A program made the translations under genes and the position numbers. 64,000 nt of DNA from Arachidicoccus ginsenosidivorans (GTDB lineage: Bacteria > Bacteroidota > Bacteroidia > Chitinophagales > Chitinophagaceae), in assembly GCF_007971385.1 (NCBI RefSeq), contig NZ_CP042434.1, positions 4,092,001 through 4,156,000 of the forward strand, in the 5' to 3' direction. Of this stretch, positions 18,913 to 28,669 are shown one piece after another (position 1 is the stretch's first letter; every line of letters starts with the position of its first letter). A model generated the notes under the pieces. It made no database searches. It was not told the origin of the DNA and saw only the letters and a program-made list of their open reading frames with translations.

Positions 18913-19371
18913 ATGAAAAATAATTGGATATACCCCCCTACTACACCAAGCGCTGTCAAAATGAATGAGAATGTACCTGCCAGGTATACCGGCGCAGTGG
19001 CGGCACCAGCCTTACAGGCCAATTTTCGTATTGGTTTAACTGTATTTTTGATGGCAGTTTTATTGTTGCTGACTAGCTGTGGTGGTAATGATCGTAAAGA
19101 CAAGTCTAAATTGCTGAAAGAAAAGCAGGAAGCACTGGCTAAACTGCAATCTGATCAAGATGCACTGACGACTAAAATTGAAAAGCTGCAAAAAGAAATC
19201 AAGCAGATTGATCCCAATGCAGTTCAGGCCAAACGTAAACTGGTCGCACTTGATACGATTGCCAACAGTACCTTTAATCATTTTATTGACTTGCAGGGAA
19301 AGATTGATGCCCAAAATGTAGCCTATGTCGCTCCTAAGGACAAGGAGGTGTTGTTAAACAAATCTATGTAA
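18913..19371 (+). CDS. RND efflux periplasmic adaptor (HlyD/AcrA type), N-terminal fragment before frameshift
   Basis: This 152-residue frame begins with an unusual hydrophilic stretch of about 40 residues, then a lipoprotein signal (VFLMAVLLLLTSCGG, Cys56) and a coiled-coil region (KSKLLKEKQEALAKLQSDQD). A start nearer the lipobox, for example at Met47, is possible. The last residues (DKEVLLNKSM) are out of frame: adding one G at 19338-19339 gives Pro-Lys-Gly-Gln-Gly-Gly-Val-Val-Lys-Gln-Ile-Tyr-Val-Lys, the usual biotinyl-lipoyl-like hairpin of adaptors. It therefore joins the next entry. Confidence 0.8.
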   Translation: MKNNWIYPPTTPSAVKMNENVPARYTGAVAAPALQANFRIGLTVFLMAVLLLLTSCGGNDRKDKSKLLKEKQEALAKLQSDQDALTTKIEKLQKEIKQIDPNAVQAKRKLVALDTIANSTFNHFIDLQGKIDAQNVAYVAPKDKEVLLNKSM

Positions 19372-19400
19372 AGCAGGGAGACCGGGTCAGTAAAGGAGAA

Positions 19401-20249
19401 TTGCTTTTAAAACTGGATGATGCCTCACAAAGGCAATCCGTCATTGCGGCGCAAGGCCAGGTAGCCGGTATCAAGGCGCAACTAGAACAGGCAAAGACTG
19501 TTTTTGAAAGACAGCAAAGTCTGTGGAAAGAAAATATCGGCACCGAATTACAGGTACTCAATGCCAAAACGGCTTTGGAAAGCCTGCAGAGCCAATACAA
19601 GGCCGCAAATGCCAATATGGAGATTGCGCAGGAACAGGTCAATAATACGGCTGTTCGGGCAGCAATCAGCGGTGTGATTAATACCCTAAACGTAAAGGTT
19701 GGTGAATTCTTTACGGCGGGCAATCAGATCCAGATTGTCAATAATGACGATTTAAAAGTGACCATCAATGTTCCTGAAAACTATGCCGGAAAAATAAAAA
19801 TGGGCTCACTGATGCATATAACGCTTCCCGATGTCGGCGATAAGGACCTGGTGACCAAAGTAAATGTGGTGGGTCGTCTTATTGATCCGATTACCAGAAC
19901 TTTTTATATCGAAGGGAAAGTGCCTGAGGATCCGGCGCTGCGTCCAGGACAGGTCGCCATGGCGCGGATCAAAGATTATACGGATGAAAAAACGATCACT
20001 ATACCTACCAATACCATCCAAAACGACGAAAAAGGCAAATATGTCATGGTGGCTTTTGGGCAAGGGGATAAAATGATGGCTAAAAAAAGGTATGTAAAAG
20101 TAGGGCAAATGTATCATGACCAGCTGCAGGTGCTTTCTGGATTGGAACCTGGTGATGTCATTATCAGTGAGGGCTTCCAGAGTCTGTATGACGGTCAGCC
20201 TATAATGGTGGGCTATAGTCTCAACCCGTTGGATAAACCACATTTATAA
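19401..20249 (+). CDS. RND efflux periplasmic adaptor (HlyD/AcrA type), C-terminal fragment after frameshift
   Basis: The 282 residues contain the alpha-helical hairpin (AAQGQVAGIKAQLEQAKTVF, then LQSQYKAANANMEIAQEQ), the second lipoyl half (INTLNVKVGEFFTAGNQIQI), the beta-barrel and the membrane-proximal domain (VLSGLEPGDVIISEGFQSLY). The adaptor bridges the RND pump and TolC. The real open frame extends upstream of this ATG to about 19340, joining the lipoprotein fragment. The pump gene starts 17 bases after its stop, which supports one operon. If the frameshift is real, the pump would lack a working adaptor. Confidence 0.85.
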   Translation: MLLKLDDASQRQSVIAAQGQVAGIKAQLEQAKTVFERQQSLWKENIGTELQVLNAKTALESLQSQYKAANANMEIAQEQVNNTAVRAAISGVINTLNVKVGEFFTAGNQIQIVNNDDLKVTINVPENYAGKIKMGSLMHITLPDVGDKDLVTKVNVVGRLIDPITRTFYIEGKVPEDPALRPGQVAMARIKDYTDEKTITIPTNTIQNDEKGKYVMVAFGQGDKMMAKKRYVKVGQMYHDQLQVLSGLEPGDVIISEGFQSLYDGQPIMVGYSLNPLDKPHL

Positions 20250-20266
20250 ATCATTCAACTAAGCAT

Positions 20267-23200
20267 ATGCCATCTTTAGAGAATTTACATGGAAATTTCA
20301 AGCAATTTAAACCAACCAGCTGGAGTATTAAAAATAAAACATCGATCTATTTGTTGATGCTTTTTGTCTCCATCGCCGGGGTTTTCCAGTTTGTGACACT
20401 TCCTAAGGAGCAGTTCCCGGATATTGTGATCCCAACCATTTATGTTCAGACGATTTATGTTGGGAACTCGCCCAAGGATATTGAAAATCTGGTAACCCAA
20501 CCAATTGAAAAACAAATTAAAGGAATCACGGGTGCTAAGATCAATAAAGTAACCAGCACCTCCCAGCAAGATTATTCAGCCATCGTCGTTGAATTTGGTA
20601 CGGATGTAAAAACAGATGTTGCCCTGCAAAAGGTAAAAGATGCGGTCGATAAAGCCAAACAAGATCTGCCTACGGACCTGACAGAGGAACCCACCACCAT
20701 GGAAGTGAGCTTTTCTGATCAACCCATTATGTATGTCAATGTTAGTGGCAACTATGATATGATGCGGCTCAAAGCATATGCTGATGAGTTGCAGGACCGT
20801 TTAGAGGAACTACCCGAAATCAACCGGGTAGATATGGTCGGTGCACCAGAAAGAGAATTTCAGATCAATGTGGACAACCTTAAAATGCAGGCGGCCGGAA
20901 TTACCTTTAGCAATATTGCCTCTGCCGTACAAGGAGAGAATATGGACGTCTCCGGTGGATTACTTCGCGTAGGCAATATGAAAAGAACGCTGCAGGTGAA
21001 AGGTCAGATAAAGACGGCTGAAGATCTTAGTCACATTGTGCTTAGAAATTCCAAAGGCGCACCCATTTACCTGAAAGACATTGCTGATATCAAAGATACT
21101 GTCAAGGAACATGAAAGTTACGCACGCCTGGATGGTAAAAATGTCATAACCTTAAATATCATTAAAAGATCAGGGGAAAACCTGATAGAGACCTCCGACC
21201 AGGTGAAAAAGATCACAGATGAGGTCAAACAGGAAGTGTTTCCCAAAGACCTGGATGTGCGCATTACGGGTGATCAAAGTACCAAGACCAGAACTTCATT
21301 TACCGATTTGGTAAATTCTATTGTTATTGGCTTTGTACTGGTATTGATTATCCTGATGTTTTTTATGGGTGTGACCAATGCATTTTTTGTAGCCTTGTCC
21401 GTTCCGCTAAGTATGTTTGTGGCCTTTGTATTTTTGCCGGGTGCCAATCTGATTGTAGGTTCGGCCGTGACCTTGAACTTTATTGTATTGTTTGCCCTGC
21501 TTTTTGGCCTTGGGATTATTGTGGATGATGCGATTGTGGTGATCGAAAATACCCATCGAATCTTCTCGGAAAATAAAGGCAAGGTCTCCTCCGTACAGGC
21601 GGCAAAAATGGCGGCTGGTGAGGTCTTTATACCGGTACTGGCAGGGACCTTAACGACTTTGGCGCCTTTTTTCCCGCTGCTATTCTGGCCGGGCATAATC
21701 GGCAAGTTTATGATTTATCTGCCAACCATGCTGATTTTTACGCTGGCAGCTTCGCTGGTAGTGGCCTTTATTATGAATCCGGTTTTTGCGGTCGATTTTA
21801 TGAATCACAGTGAACAGGAAAATAAACCGCCTAAATCAGCGATTTTCAAGCAACCTATCTTCTGGGTAGCGCTTGGCGTAGGACTTATTTTGGATATTTT
21901 CGGGCAGCCTTTTGTCGGGAACCTGATTATTTTTATTGTACTACTTTCTATCCTGAATAAATACGTACTGGACGGCTGGATACATGGATTTCAACATAAG
22001 GTGCTACCGGCAATTATGCGCAGCTATGAAAGACTGCTTCGCTGGGCCTTAAAAGGCTGGCGACCAGTATGGCTGCTAGTGGCCACCTTTGGACTAATGA
22101 TACTGTCTTTTCTGTTTTTTGCAGCCAGACAGGTACCGGTGGTATTTTTCCCGGATAGTGCACCCAATCAGATCTATGTCTATTTAAAAATGCCGGTAGG
22201 AACCGACGTCGATTATACTGATTCTGTGACAAAGACCCTGGAGAAGAAAGTCTATCATGTTCTGGGTATGGACAATGGCCGAAAAAATCCCGTCGTAGAG
22301 AGTGTGATCACCAATATCGCTATCGGCGCAGCCGATCCCAATAGCGGTGACAGAAGCACCCGTCCGGAACTGGGTCGTATCCAGGTGAGTTTTGTAGAGT
22401 TTGGTGAAAGAAACGGTGTCCCAACAGGGCCTTATCTGGATTCTATCCGCGCGGCGGTTAAAGGAATTCCAGGGGCAGAGATTACCGTTAATAAGGAACA
22501 AAATGGCCCTCCTACTGATCCTCCTGTCAATATTGAAGTTGCCAGTGAGAATTTTGATGACCTGATCAGTACTTCAGTCGCCTTAAAAAATTATCTGGAT
22601 TCTATTCAGACGCCAGGCGTAGAGGAATTAAAAATGGATGTGGACCTTACCAATCCAGAAATTAGTTTTACCGTTGACCGGGAAAGAGCCATGCGGGAAG
22701 GCGTTTCTACCGCACAGATCGGCCAAGCGATCAGAACAGCTTTATTTGGTCTGGAAGTCTCTAAAATTAAGGATGGAGAAGATGAATATAAAATCCAGTT
22801 GCGCAATGAGAAGGCACAGCGAAATAATTTAAGTGACCTGCTCAATATGAATATCAGTTTTATGGATATGGCCAGTGGTCAGTTTAAGTCCATTCCTATC
22901 AGCTCGCTGGTAAAAATTGATTTTACCAATACGCTGGGTAGTGTCAAACGCAAAAACCAGAAAAGAGTAATTACGCTGACATCCAATGTGCTGCAAGGGT
23001 TCACCCCTACTGCCGTTAACCAGCAACTGGCCAAACACATTCAGCAGTTTAAGCATAAACCAGATGGCGTTACCATTAAACAAACCGGTGAAGGGGAACA
23101 ACAGGCAGAAACAGGCGCCTTTTTAGGTAAAGCCTTATTAATTGCCCTGATGATCATTGTTTTCTTACTGGTACTGCAGTTTAATTCCGTGAGCAAATCT

Positions 23201-23854
23201 GTGATTATTCTGACCGAAATTCTCTTTAGCGTTATTGGTGTTATTTTGGGTTATGCCATCACAGGCATGGAAGTATCGGTGGTGATGACCGGCATCGGTA
23301 TTGTGGGCTTAGCGGGTATTGTGGTGAAAAACGGGATACTCGTCATTGAGTTTGCAGATGAATTAAGAAGCAGAGGACTTAAGACAAGAGAGGCCGTCGT
23401 ACAGGCCGGTAAAACGCGCATTATTCCGGTGATGTTGACTGCCCTGGCTGCTATTTTAGCCTTGGTACCGTTGGCCATTGGCTTTAATATTAATTTTGTG
23501 ACCCTGTTTTCTGATCTCAATCCACATATTTTCTTTGGTGGAGACAATGCTTCTTTCTGGAAGCCACTCTCCTGGACCATTATCTTTGGACTGGCCTTTG
23601 CATTTTTTATGACCCTGTTTATTCTGCCAGGGATGTACCTGATTGCAGAGCGGCTCAGAAGGCCAATGCGCAGACATTTTGGGGGCACCTGGGTCTCCTT
23701 TATGGGAATACCTCCTCTCACCTTACTATTTTTACCGATGGTATTTTATACCATGTTTAAGCACAAAAGGAAGTGCGAAGAAGAAAAGCCAGGGCGGATA
23801 AAAGGACGACAAGTGAAGCCTTTACAGGTAGTTGGTTTTAATGGTGATCCCTAA
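20267..23854 (+). CDS. RND-family efflux transporter permease (AcrB/MdtB-like)
   Basis: Inner-membrane proton-driven pump of the tripartite system. The 1195-residue protein has TM1 at about 27-45 and the first porter domain to about 340. TM2-6 follow, including the proton-relay pair Asp420-Asp421 in GIIVDDAIVVIENTH, then the second porter domain and TM8-12 (GIVGLAGIVVKNGILVIEFA). It is about 150 residues longer than AcrB. The extra length includes two added hydrophobic segments after TM6 (about 525-565), as seen in many Bacteroidota RND proteins, and a basic C-terminal tail. The porter sequence looks like a drug/organic-solute (HAE) type, not a metal exporter, but the substrate is inferred. 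Confidence 0.92.
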   Translation: MPSLENLHGNFKQFKPTSWSIKNKTSIYLLMLFVSIAGVFQFVTLPKEQFPDIVIPTIYVQTIYVGNSPKDIENLVTQPIEKQIKGITGAKINKVTSTSQQDYSAIVVEFGTDVKTDVALQKVKDAVDKAKQDLPTDLTEEPTTMEVSFSDQPIMYVNVSGNYDMMRLKAYADELQDRLEELPEINRVDMVGAPEREFQINVDNLKMQAAGITFSNIASAVQGENMDVSGGLLRVGNMKRTLQVKGQIKTAEDLSHIVLRNSKGAPIYLKDIADIKDTVKEHESYARLDGKNVITLNIIKRSGENLIETSDQVKKITDEVKQEVFPKDLDVRITGDQSTKTRTSFTDLVNSIVIGFVLVLIILMFFMGVTNAFFVALSVPLSMFVAFVFLPGANLIVGSAVTLNFIVLFALLFGLGIIVDDAIVVIENTHRIFSENKGKVSSVQAAKMAAGEVFIPVLAGTLTTLAPFFPLLFWPGIIGKFMIYLPTMLIFTLAASLVVAFIMNPVFAVDFMNHSEQENKPPKSAIFKQPIFWVALGVGLILDIFGQPFVGNLIIFIVLLSILNKYVLDGWIHGFQHKVLPAIMRSYERLLRWALKGWRPVWLLVATFGLMILSFLFFAARQVPVVFFPDSAPNQIYVYLKMPVGTDVDYTDSVTKTLEKKVYHVLGMDNGRKNPVVESVITNIAIGAADPNSGDRSTRPELGRIQVSFVEFGERNGVPTGPYLDSIRAAVKGIPGAEITVNKEQNGPPTDPPVNIEVASENFDDLISTSVALKNYLDSIQTPGVEELKMDVDLTNPEISFTVDRERAMREGVSTAQIGQAIRTALFGLEVSKIKDGEDEYKIQLRNEKAQRNNLSDLLNMNISFMDMASGQFKSIPISSLVKIDFTNTLGSVKRKNQKRVITLTSNVLQGFTPTAVNQQLAKHIQQFKHKPDGVTIKQTGEGEQQAETGAFLGKALLIALMIIVFLLVLQFNSVSKSVIILTEILFSVIGVILGYAITGMEVSVVMTGIGIVGLAGIVVKNGILVIEFADELRSRGLKTREAVVQAGKTRIIPVMLTALAAILALVPLAIGFNINFVTLFSDLNPHIFFGGDNASFWKPLSWTIIFGLAFAFFMTLFILPGMYLIAERLRRPMRRHFGGTWVSFMGIPPLTLLFLPMVFYTMFKHKRKCEEEKPGRIKGRQVKPLQVVGFNGDP

Positions 23855-23892
23855 ATATGGTTTTTAGTTAGTTTTAGATAAATGGAGCCCTA

Positions 23893-23954
23893 AGCCCCTG
23901 GTAATTAGATCGTCGCATAATTATGCGGGGGCTATGCGCCGGGGGCTATTTTTT
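23893..23954 (+). terminator. Probable terminator of the efflux operon
   Basis: The arms AGCCCCTGG (23893-23901) and CCGGGGGCT (23939-23947) pair with one G-T, and are followed by a TTTTTT run. The loop contains the palindrome GCATAATTATGC and a repeat of GGGGGCTAT. Confidence 0.55.
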
Positions 23955-24019
23955 ATTGGAGACGTTAGCATATGCATGGCAGGATTTATGTAGTATTTGC
24001 CATAGCTAACAAAAAATAG

Positions 24020-24559
24020 ATGATGCAAAAAGACAGTAAAGTGCTAGACAGAGGCATGTTTTTAACAAAAATGGTTTTGTTTGTTTGGGCCATTGGCGCA
24101 GTTATACTTGGTTGTGGTCCGGTTAAAAAATCGAGTCAAACAATCAGTAGTACAACTAGCCCAAAAGGGGCTTTTAATCTACAAACGGCTATGCGGCGTG
24201 CAGATACAACAGCCATCCGACAATTGTTTGCGGGAACATGGACACTTGACAGAATGTGCCGCTCTTCCTTTGTTGGTTTAAAATGCGATACGACTATTGA
24301 ACAACAGTGGCAATTGGATTCACTTGGTGGGATCAGTTGGATGACTGAGGGAGAAAATGCACTTAAGGATCGCTATCGTTTTGTGCCTAAAACAGGTGCA
24401 CAGGCTGGTACAACAAAAAAGGTGGATACGGCCTGGGTGCTGTTTTTAAATAAGGCAAATAGAGGCTATTTAATCCGGGCACTCTCCAAAGATTCACTTA
24501 CGATTTCTGAATATCCACTGATTATGGACAATACGGTGACGTATTATTTGAGCAGGTAG
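24020..24559 (+). CDS. Hypothetical lipoprotein, lipocalin-like
   Basis: A 179-residue protein with a lipoprotein signal (FVWAIGAVILGCG, Cys32). Translation may begin at Met13 or Met18, which would give a more standard signal length. After a Ser/Thr-rich linker, the mature part contains LFAGTWTLDRMCRSSFVG and alternating short beta-strand-like stretches, a pattern seen in lipocalin-like stress lipoproteins of Bacteroidota. Two cysteines (in DRMCRSS and GLKCDTT) could form a disulfide. I do not recognise a specific family. It stands alone between the efflux terminator and a long non-coding region. Confidence 0.65.
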   Translation: MMQKDSKVLDRGMFLTKMVLFVWAIGAVILGCGPVKKSSQTISSTTSPKGAFNLQTAMRRADTTAIRQLFAGTWTLDRMCRSSFVGLKCDTTIEQQWQLDSLGGISWMTEGENALKDRYRFVPKTGAQAGTTKKVDTAWVLFLNKANRGYLIRALSKDSLTISEYPLIMDNTVTYYLSR

Positions 24560-25182
24560 TTGCCATAGCCCCCAATATTAACGGTCAATACAAACCGTAA
24601 GATAAACACCTGTATTTAACCAAAGAAGAGATGTTATTTAATAAAAGTAGTTAAATCTCTGTCTACCAGCTTTACCTAATATATGGAAGGCCATTTCTAA
24701 ATCATTGTAATCATATTGACGGATTGATTGAAATAATTGCTCAAGCGGCGATTCGGGGTGTCAGATAAAAGGCTGTTCCCTTACCTATTTAATGGCAAAA
24801 AATACATATTGATTAGGCCGTGTTATACGACCTAACAATCAGCTTATTACAACTTATCACAATTTTACCTCAGGATTTAATTTAAGACTGGACTGCGCAC
24901 AAAACATTGATTGCTTTATTTTGTCCTACCTGATTACCCTTAAAATTAATATTTTGGTCCTCTTCCAAAACGCCACTCCATTTTAATCTTTAGGCGCCGG
25001 CAAAAGCTGATGCAAAGCGAAATCAACCGAAATGCACCATTCATATTTTAATTAACAATGAAGGCTCTTTGATCATGCAAAGGAGTAAAAATCGGTTCAA
25101 TTTGAAATGGGCCGGTTTGTTTTAATGGTCATTTTGGGGGAAAGATCTGTCACTCAGGGATTTAAAAAATTTGGTTCATTTT
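24560..25182. other. Long non-coding region upstream of susC
   Basis: No gene recognised. A 40-codon open stretch on the minus strand (24638-24760) reads like protein (SPLEQLFQSIRQYDYNDLEM) but lacks a start and is preceded by a stop; it may be the remnant of a lost gene. The rest is AT-rich. The susC promoter and operator lie just downstream. Confidence 0.5.
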
Positions 25183-25214
25183 TTTGGTTGTTAATAAAAA
25201 TTAACCTAATTATG
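25183..25214 (+). promoter_or_regulatory. susC promoter
   Basis: TTTG at 25183-25186 is followed after 20 bases by TAATTATG at 25207-25214, one mismatch from TAnnTTTG. The predicted start site is near 25221, which is where the candidate GntR operator begins. Confidence 0.55.
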
Positions 25215-25221
25215 CAAAATA

Positions 25222-25238
25222 ATTATGTCATACATAAT
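25222..25238. promoter_or_regulatory. Candidate GntR (FadR-type) operator at the susC start site
   Basis: A perfect palindrome, ATTATGT-CAT-ACATAAT. It contains the GT-N3-AC core typical of FadR-subfamily operators. The same 7-base arms occur at 31063-31079 upstream of the gntR gene. Its position over the predicted +1 suits repression. Confidence 0.7.
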
Positions 25239-25313
25239 AATTTTTAAAAAATAATTTTTTAACATGCCCTATCAAATAAAAAAATCAAATCAATAAATGG
25301 GAAGACCATTTAC

Positions 25314-28300
25314 GTGGTGGCAATGTGGCTGTTTATTATTTTGAGCTGTCCGCTACTGCTTTTCTCTCAAACCAAGTCAATACACGGATACGTATTGTCA
25401 GCCGCTGATCGCCAACCTTTATCAGGTGCGAGTATCTCTGCTGTGGGGAGTACACATGGCGTTTTTTCAGGGCCTGATGGCAGCTTTGTCATTCAGGCAG
25501 CAGTGAAGGCGCAGCTCACCATAGGATTTACTGGTTATGAGTCGCAGACGATTACAGTTGGCACCAGCGACACGCTGACTGTTCTTTTAAAACAACAGGA
25601 AAGTCGCCTAAATGACATTATTGTGGTGGGATATGGCACGCAAAAGAGAAAAGATTTGACCAGCTCCATTGCTACCCTGGACAATCAAACGCTCGCCAGC
25701 GCACCCAGGGCCAATATTGGTTCTGCCCTGCAAGGTTCGGTTCCTGGGTTACAGGTTGTAAATGTTAGCGGAACACCCGGAGCCTCTCCTAAAATTATTT
25801 TACGAGGCGGGGCCTCCATTAGTGCACCTGGTGATCCTTTGGTGGTTATTGATGGTATTATCCGCTCCTATAATGATATTGCTGCTGAAGATATCGCCTC
25901 CGTTACAATTTTGAAGGATGCCTCTGCCACAGCAATTTATGGTGCACGCGCGAATAACGGTGTTATTTTGATTACCACTAAACAAGGCAAAGCTGGCCAT
26001 TCAAGACTTACCTATAAATATACCGCTGGTTACAATCAAAATGGAGGTGATTATCAATATCTGAATGCACATGATTATATTTATTATAATAGGCTGGGTA
26101 ACCTGAATTCAGGCCGTACCCTCGCCCAGGTCAACCAATCAAGAGGATATGGTTTATTGACAGATGCTGCAAACCTGGCATCTTTTGATATCCAGTTATT
26201 ATCCGATGATAATCGGTACCTGCTTACAAAAGGTTGGCAGAAAATGGCAGACCCATATAATGCAGACGGTCAAGGGCGAAATGACTCGATCATTTATAAG
26301 GATCATTCAGGGGAAGTGAAGAACCTGGTATTTAGAAACACGCACACCCAGGATCACTATGTTAGCGCCATGGGTGGTAATGATAAGGGAAAATATTTTG
26401 CCAGTTTTGATTATTATAATGAAGACGGTATTATCGTTGGTTCTTCCTATAAAAGGTTTACCGGTACCATTAACGGTTCCTATAAAATTAAGCCTAATGT
26501 TGAAATCACTACAGGAGTGAATTTATCTACTGCAGGTCAATATGGTATTGCAACCTCAGACGCCAATGTGATTTACCGAACAATGGCACTTTGGCCTACC
26601 TTTAATCCCTGGCTGGATTCAGCGCACACACAGCCCAATCCAGGGGTAGGTGTCAGTGATGGCAATCCCCTTTACTGGCTTGGAAAAACGCAAAGGACCA
26701 ATACCAATAATAAAATTACGGCCAACGGCTCCATAAAATGGGATATCGTCCCGCACCTATATGTGAAAGGAACTGGAAGTATTTATTATAATGACATAGC
26801 CAATCAATCTTATCAATTTCCGACGTCTAATTATACCGACCTGTTTGCAGGTAAGCTTTCCTCTTATACAAGAGATGCGTATAATACAAATAACCGGGCA
26901 TTTCAACAGCAATATAATGCAACGATCAACTATAATAATACATTTGGCGGACTGCATGATATTAGTGTCATGGCGGGTGCGGAGTATTACGGACTCAAAA
27001 ACTATTCATTGTATGTGCATGGACAAAATGCGCCTACGGATGACATAACCACTGCCAATGCGTCCACCTTATTTCCGGCAGATGGATCTAATGGAAGCAG
27101 CCAGACGCAGTTTGCGATTGTGTCGACTTTTGGTAGACTCCAGTATAGTTATGACAACCGGTATTTATTTGCGGCTGTATTCAGATCAGATGCCGTTTCC
27201 AGTCTGGCCCCTGAAAATCGCGTGGGCTATTTCCCTGGTTTTTCGGGTGGATGGAATATCCAGAATGAGAAATTCTATAAAAATGCTGCAATCAGTAACG
27301 TCATTACGACCTTAAAGCCCCGAATTAGTTATGGCGTGAATGGCAATATAGCCGGTCTGGGTTATTATGAAGTACAGGGTGTATATGCTTCTCAGGGCAA
27401 TTATAATGGTAGCGCAGGCTTTTTGAATACTGGCGTCGTGAATACAAACTTGCAATGGGAAAAAAGCGCAACCACTGATATTGGTCTGGACGCTGGTTTT
27501 CTTGCTGGTAAAATTACTTTTACCTTTGATTATTACAACAGGGTTACCAGTAATTTGTTGACTAATCTTTCGCTGCCAAGTTATACTGGTTATTCCTCGT
27601 TCAGGACAAATCTGGGAACCTTGCAAAACAGAGGTCTGGAATTTAGTGTGCAGGCAAATATTATCAACGATCCTGATGGCTTTAGCTGGACAATGAGTGC
27701 CAATGCCTCTTATGATAAAAACAAAATTTTAAAACTACCATACAACGGTAACGAAAACAACAGACAAGGTGGCCTGCAGATCTGGGATCCTAAAACCAAT
27801 TCAGCTATTTGGGTTGGCGGTTATCAGGAAGGAAAGTCCATTGGCGATGTTTACGCATTTAAGCAAGTAGGTATTTTTAAAGATGAGGCTGAAGTGGCGG
27901 CGCTCGCTAATACACGCTATGACGCCGTTGCTCAAATTTCGGGGCCCGGCATTACAGGGGGTTCCGGCAAAATTACGGCAGGTGATGTAAATTGGCTGGA
28001 TGTTGATGGTAACGATACGATCAATTCTCTGGATCAGGTATATATGGGTAATATATTCCCTAAATGGACAGGGGGCTTTTCTACAAATCTGTCCTATAAA
28101 AACCTTTCATTATATGCCCGTTTTGATTTTGCAACTAATTATATTATATACAATGATTTGATGGCAAGAACCTTGGGAAACTATCAAGGAACTTTTAATT
28201 ATATCGATCTGCAAAAACAATCCTGGTCACCAGATAACGAAAATACCGATATTCCTAAAGTGTATTATGCTGACCAGGTGTCTGCCCCTGCCGGTAAGAA

Positions 28301-28613
28301 AAACTACACCCGGATTAATAATGCGGCAACGAACTTGAATAGTAATAATTCTAACTTGTACGAACCTGGTGGATATTTAGCGTGCCGGGAGATTACCCTT
28401 TCTTATAACTTCTCAAAGCAATTGCTGGAAAGAACTCGGCTTTTATCTGAGGCCAGGTTATATATCAGTTGTAATAACCTGTTTTATCTAAGTGGATTTT
28501 CCGGACCATCTCCTGAACCTCCTACTAATGCGAGTGGAACGATTACAGGGGTGTATGTAGGCGCTTACCCGATTCCAAGGTCCCTTATTATTGGCGCACA
28601 AATCAGTTTTTAA
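25314..28613 (+). CDS. SusC/RagA-family TonB-linked outer membrane transporter
   Basis: Outer-membrane beta-barrel importing large substrates with TonB energy, working with the SusD protein encoded next. The 1099-residue frame starts at GTG 25314; ATG 25323 is an equally likely start. It has a short signal peptide (WLFIILSCPLLLFSQ). A carboxypeptidase-regulatory-like domain follows (IHGYVLSAADRQPLSGASIS), then the SusC signature VVGYGTQKRKDLTSSIA with the plug (RGGASISAPGDPLVVIDGI, then DASATAIYGARANNGVI), and a 22-strand-type barrel ending in a hydrophobic strand with terminal Phe (LIIGAQISF). The substrate is unknown because no glycanase, peptidase or sulfatase gene accompanies the pair. 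The gene probably belongs to the GntR regulon (see operators). Confidence 0.93.
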   Translation: MVAMWLFIILSCPLLLFSQTKSIHGYVLSAADRQPLSGASISAVGSTHGVFSGPDGSFVIQAAVKAQLTIGFTGYESQTITVGTSDTLTVLLKQQESRLNDIIVVGYGTQKRKDLTSSIATLDNQTLASAPRANIGSALQGSVPGLQVVNVSGTPGASPKIILRGGASISAPGDPLVVIDGIIRSYNDIAAEDIASVTILKDASATAIYGARANNGVILITTKQGKAGHSRLTYKYTAGYNQNGGDYQYLNAHDYIYYNRLGNLNSGRTLAQVNQSRGYGLLTDAANLASFDIQLLSDDNRYLLTKGWQKMADPYNADGQGRNDSIIYKDHSGEVKNLVFRNTHTQDHYVSAMGGNDKGKYFASFDYYNEDGIIVGSSYKRFTGTINGSYKIKPNVEITTGVNLSTAGQYGIATSDANVIYRTMALWPTFNPWLDSAHTQPNPGVGVSDGNPLYWLGKTQRTNTNNKITANGSIKWDIVPHLYVKGTGSIYYNDIANQSYQFPTSNYTDLFAGKLSSYTRDAYNTNNRAFQQQYNATINYNNTFGGLHDISVMAGAEYYGLKNYSLYVHGQNAPTDDITTANASTLFPADGSNGSSQTQFAIVSTFGRLQYSYDNRYLFAAVFRSDAVSSLAPENRVGYFPGFSGGWNIQNEKFYKNAAISNVITTLKPRISYGVNGNIAGLGYYEVQGVYASQGNYNGSAGFLNTGVVNTNLQWEKSATTDIGLDAGFLAGKITFTFDYYNRVTSNLLTNLSLPSYTGYSSFRTNLGTLQNRGLEFSVQANIINDPDGFSWTMSANASYDKNKILKLPYNGNENNRQGGLQIWDPKTNSAIWVGGYQEGKSIGDVYAFKQVGIFKDEAEVAALANTRYDAVAQISGPGITGGSGKITAGDVNWLDVDGNDTINSLDQVYMGNIFPKWTGGFSTNLSYKNLSLYARFDFATNYIIYNDLMARTLGNYQGTFNYIDLQKQSWSPDNENTDIPKVYYADQVSAPAGKKNYTRINNAATNLNSNNSNLYEPGGYLACREITLSYNFSKQLLERTRLLSEARLYISCNNLFYLSGFSGPSPEPPTNASGTITGVYVGAYPIPRSLIIGAQISF

Positions 28614-28669
28614 AACGCGTCGTTTTCTGCGGACTTTAAAACAATTTTATAAAATAAAAATATATACAG

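Noticed and set aside
23915..23948. Repeated GGGGGCTATGCGCC-like units after the efflux operon, considered as a repeat array
   Set aside because: Only two partial units, best explained as arms of a terminator hairpin.
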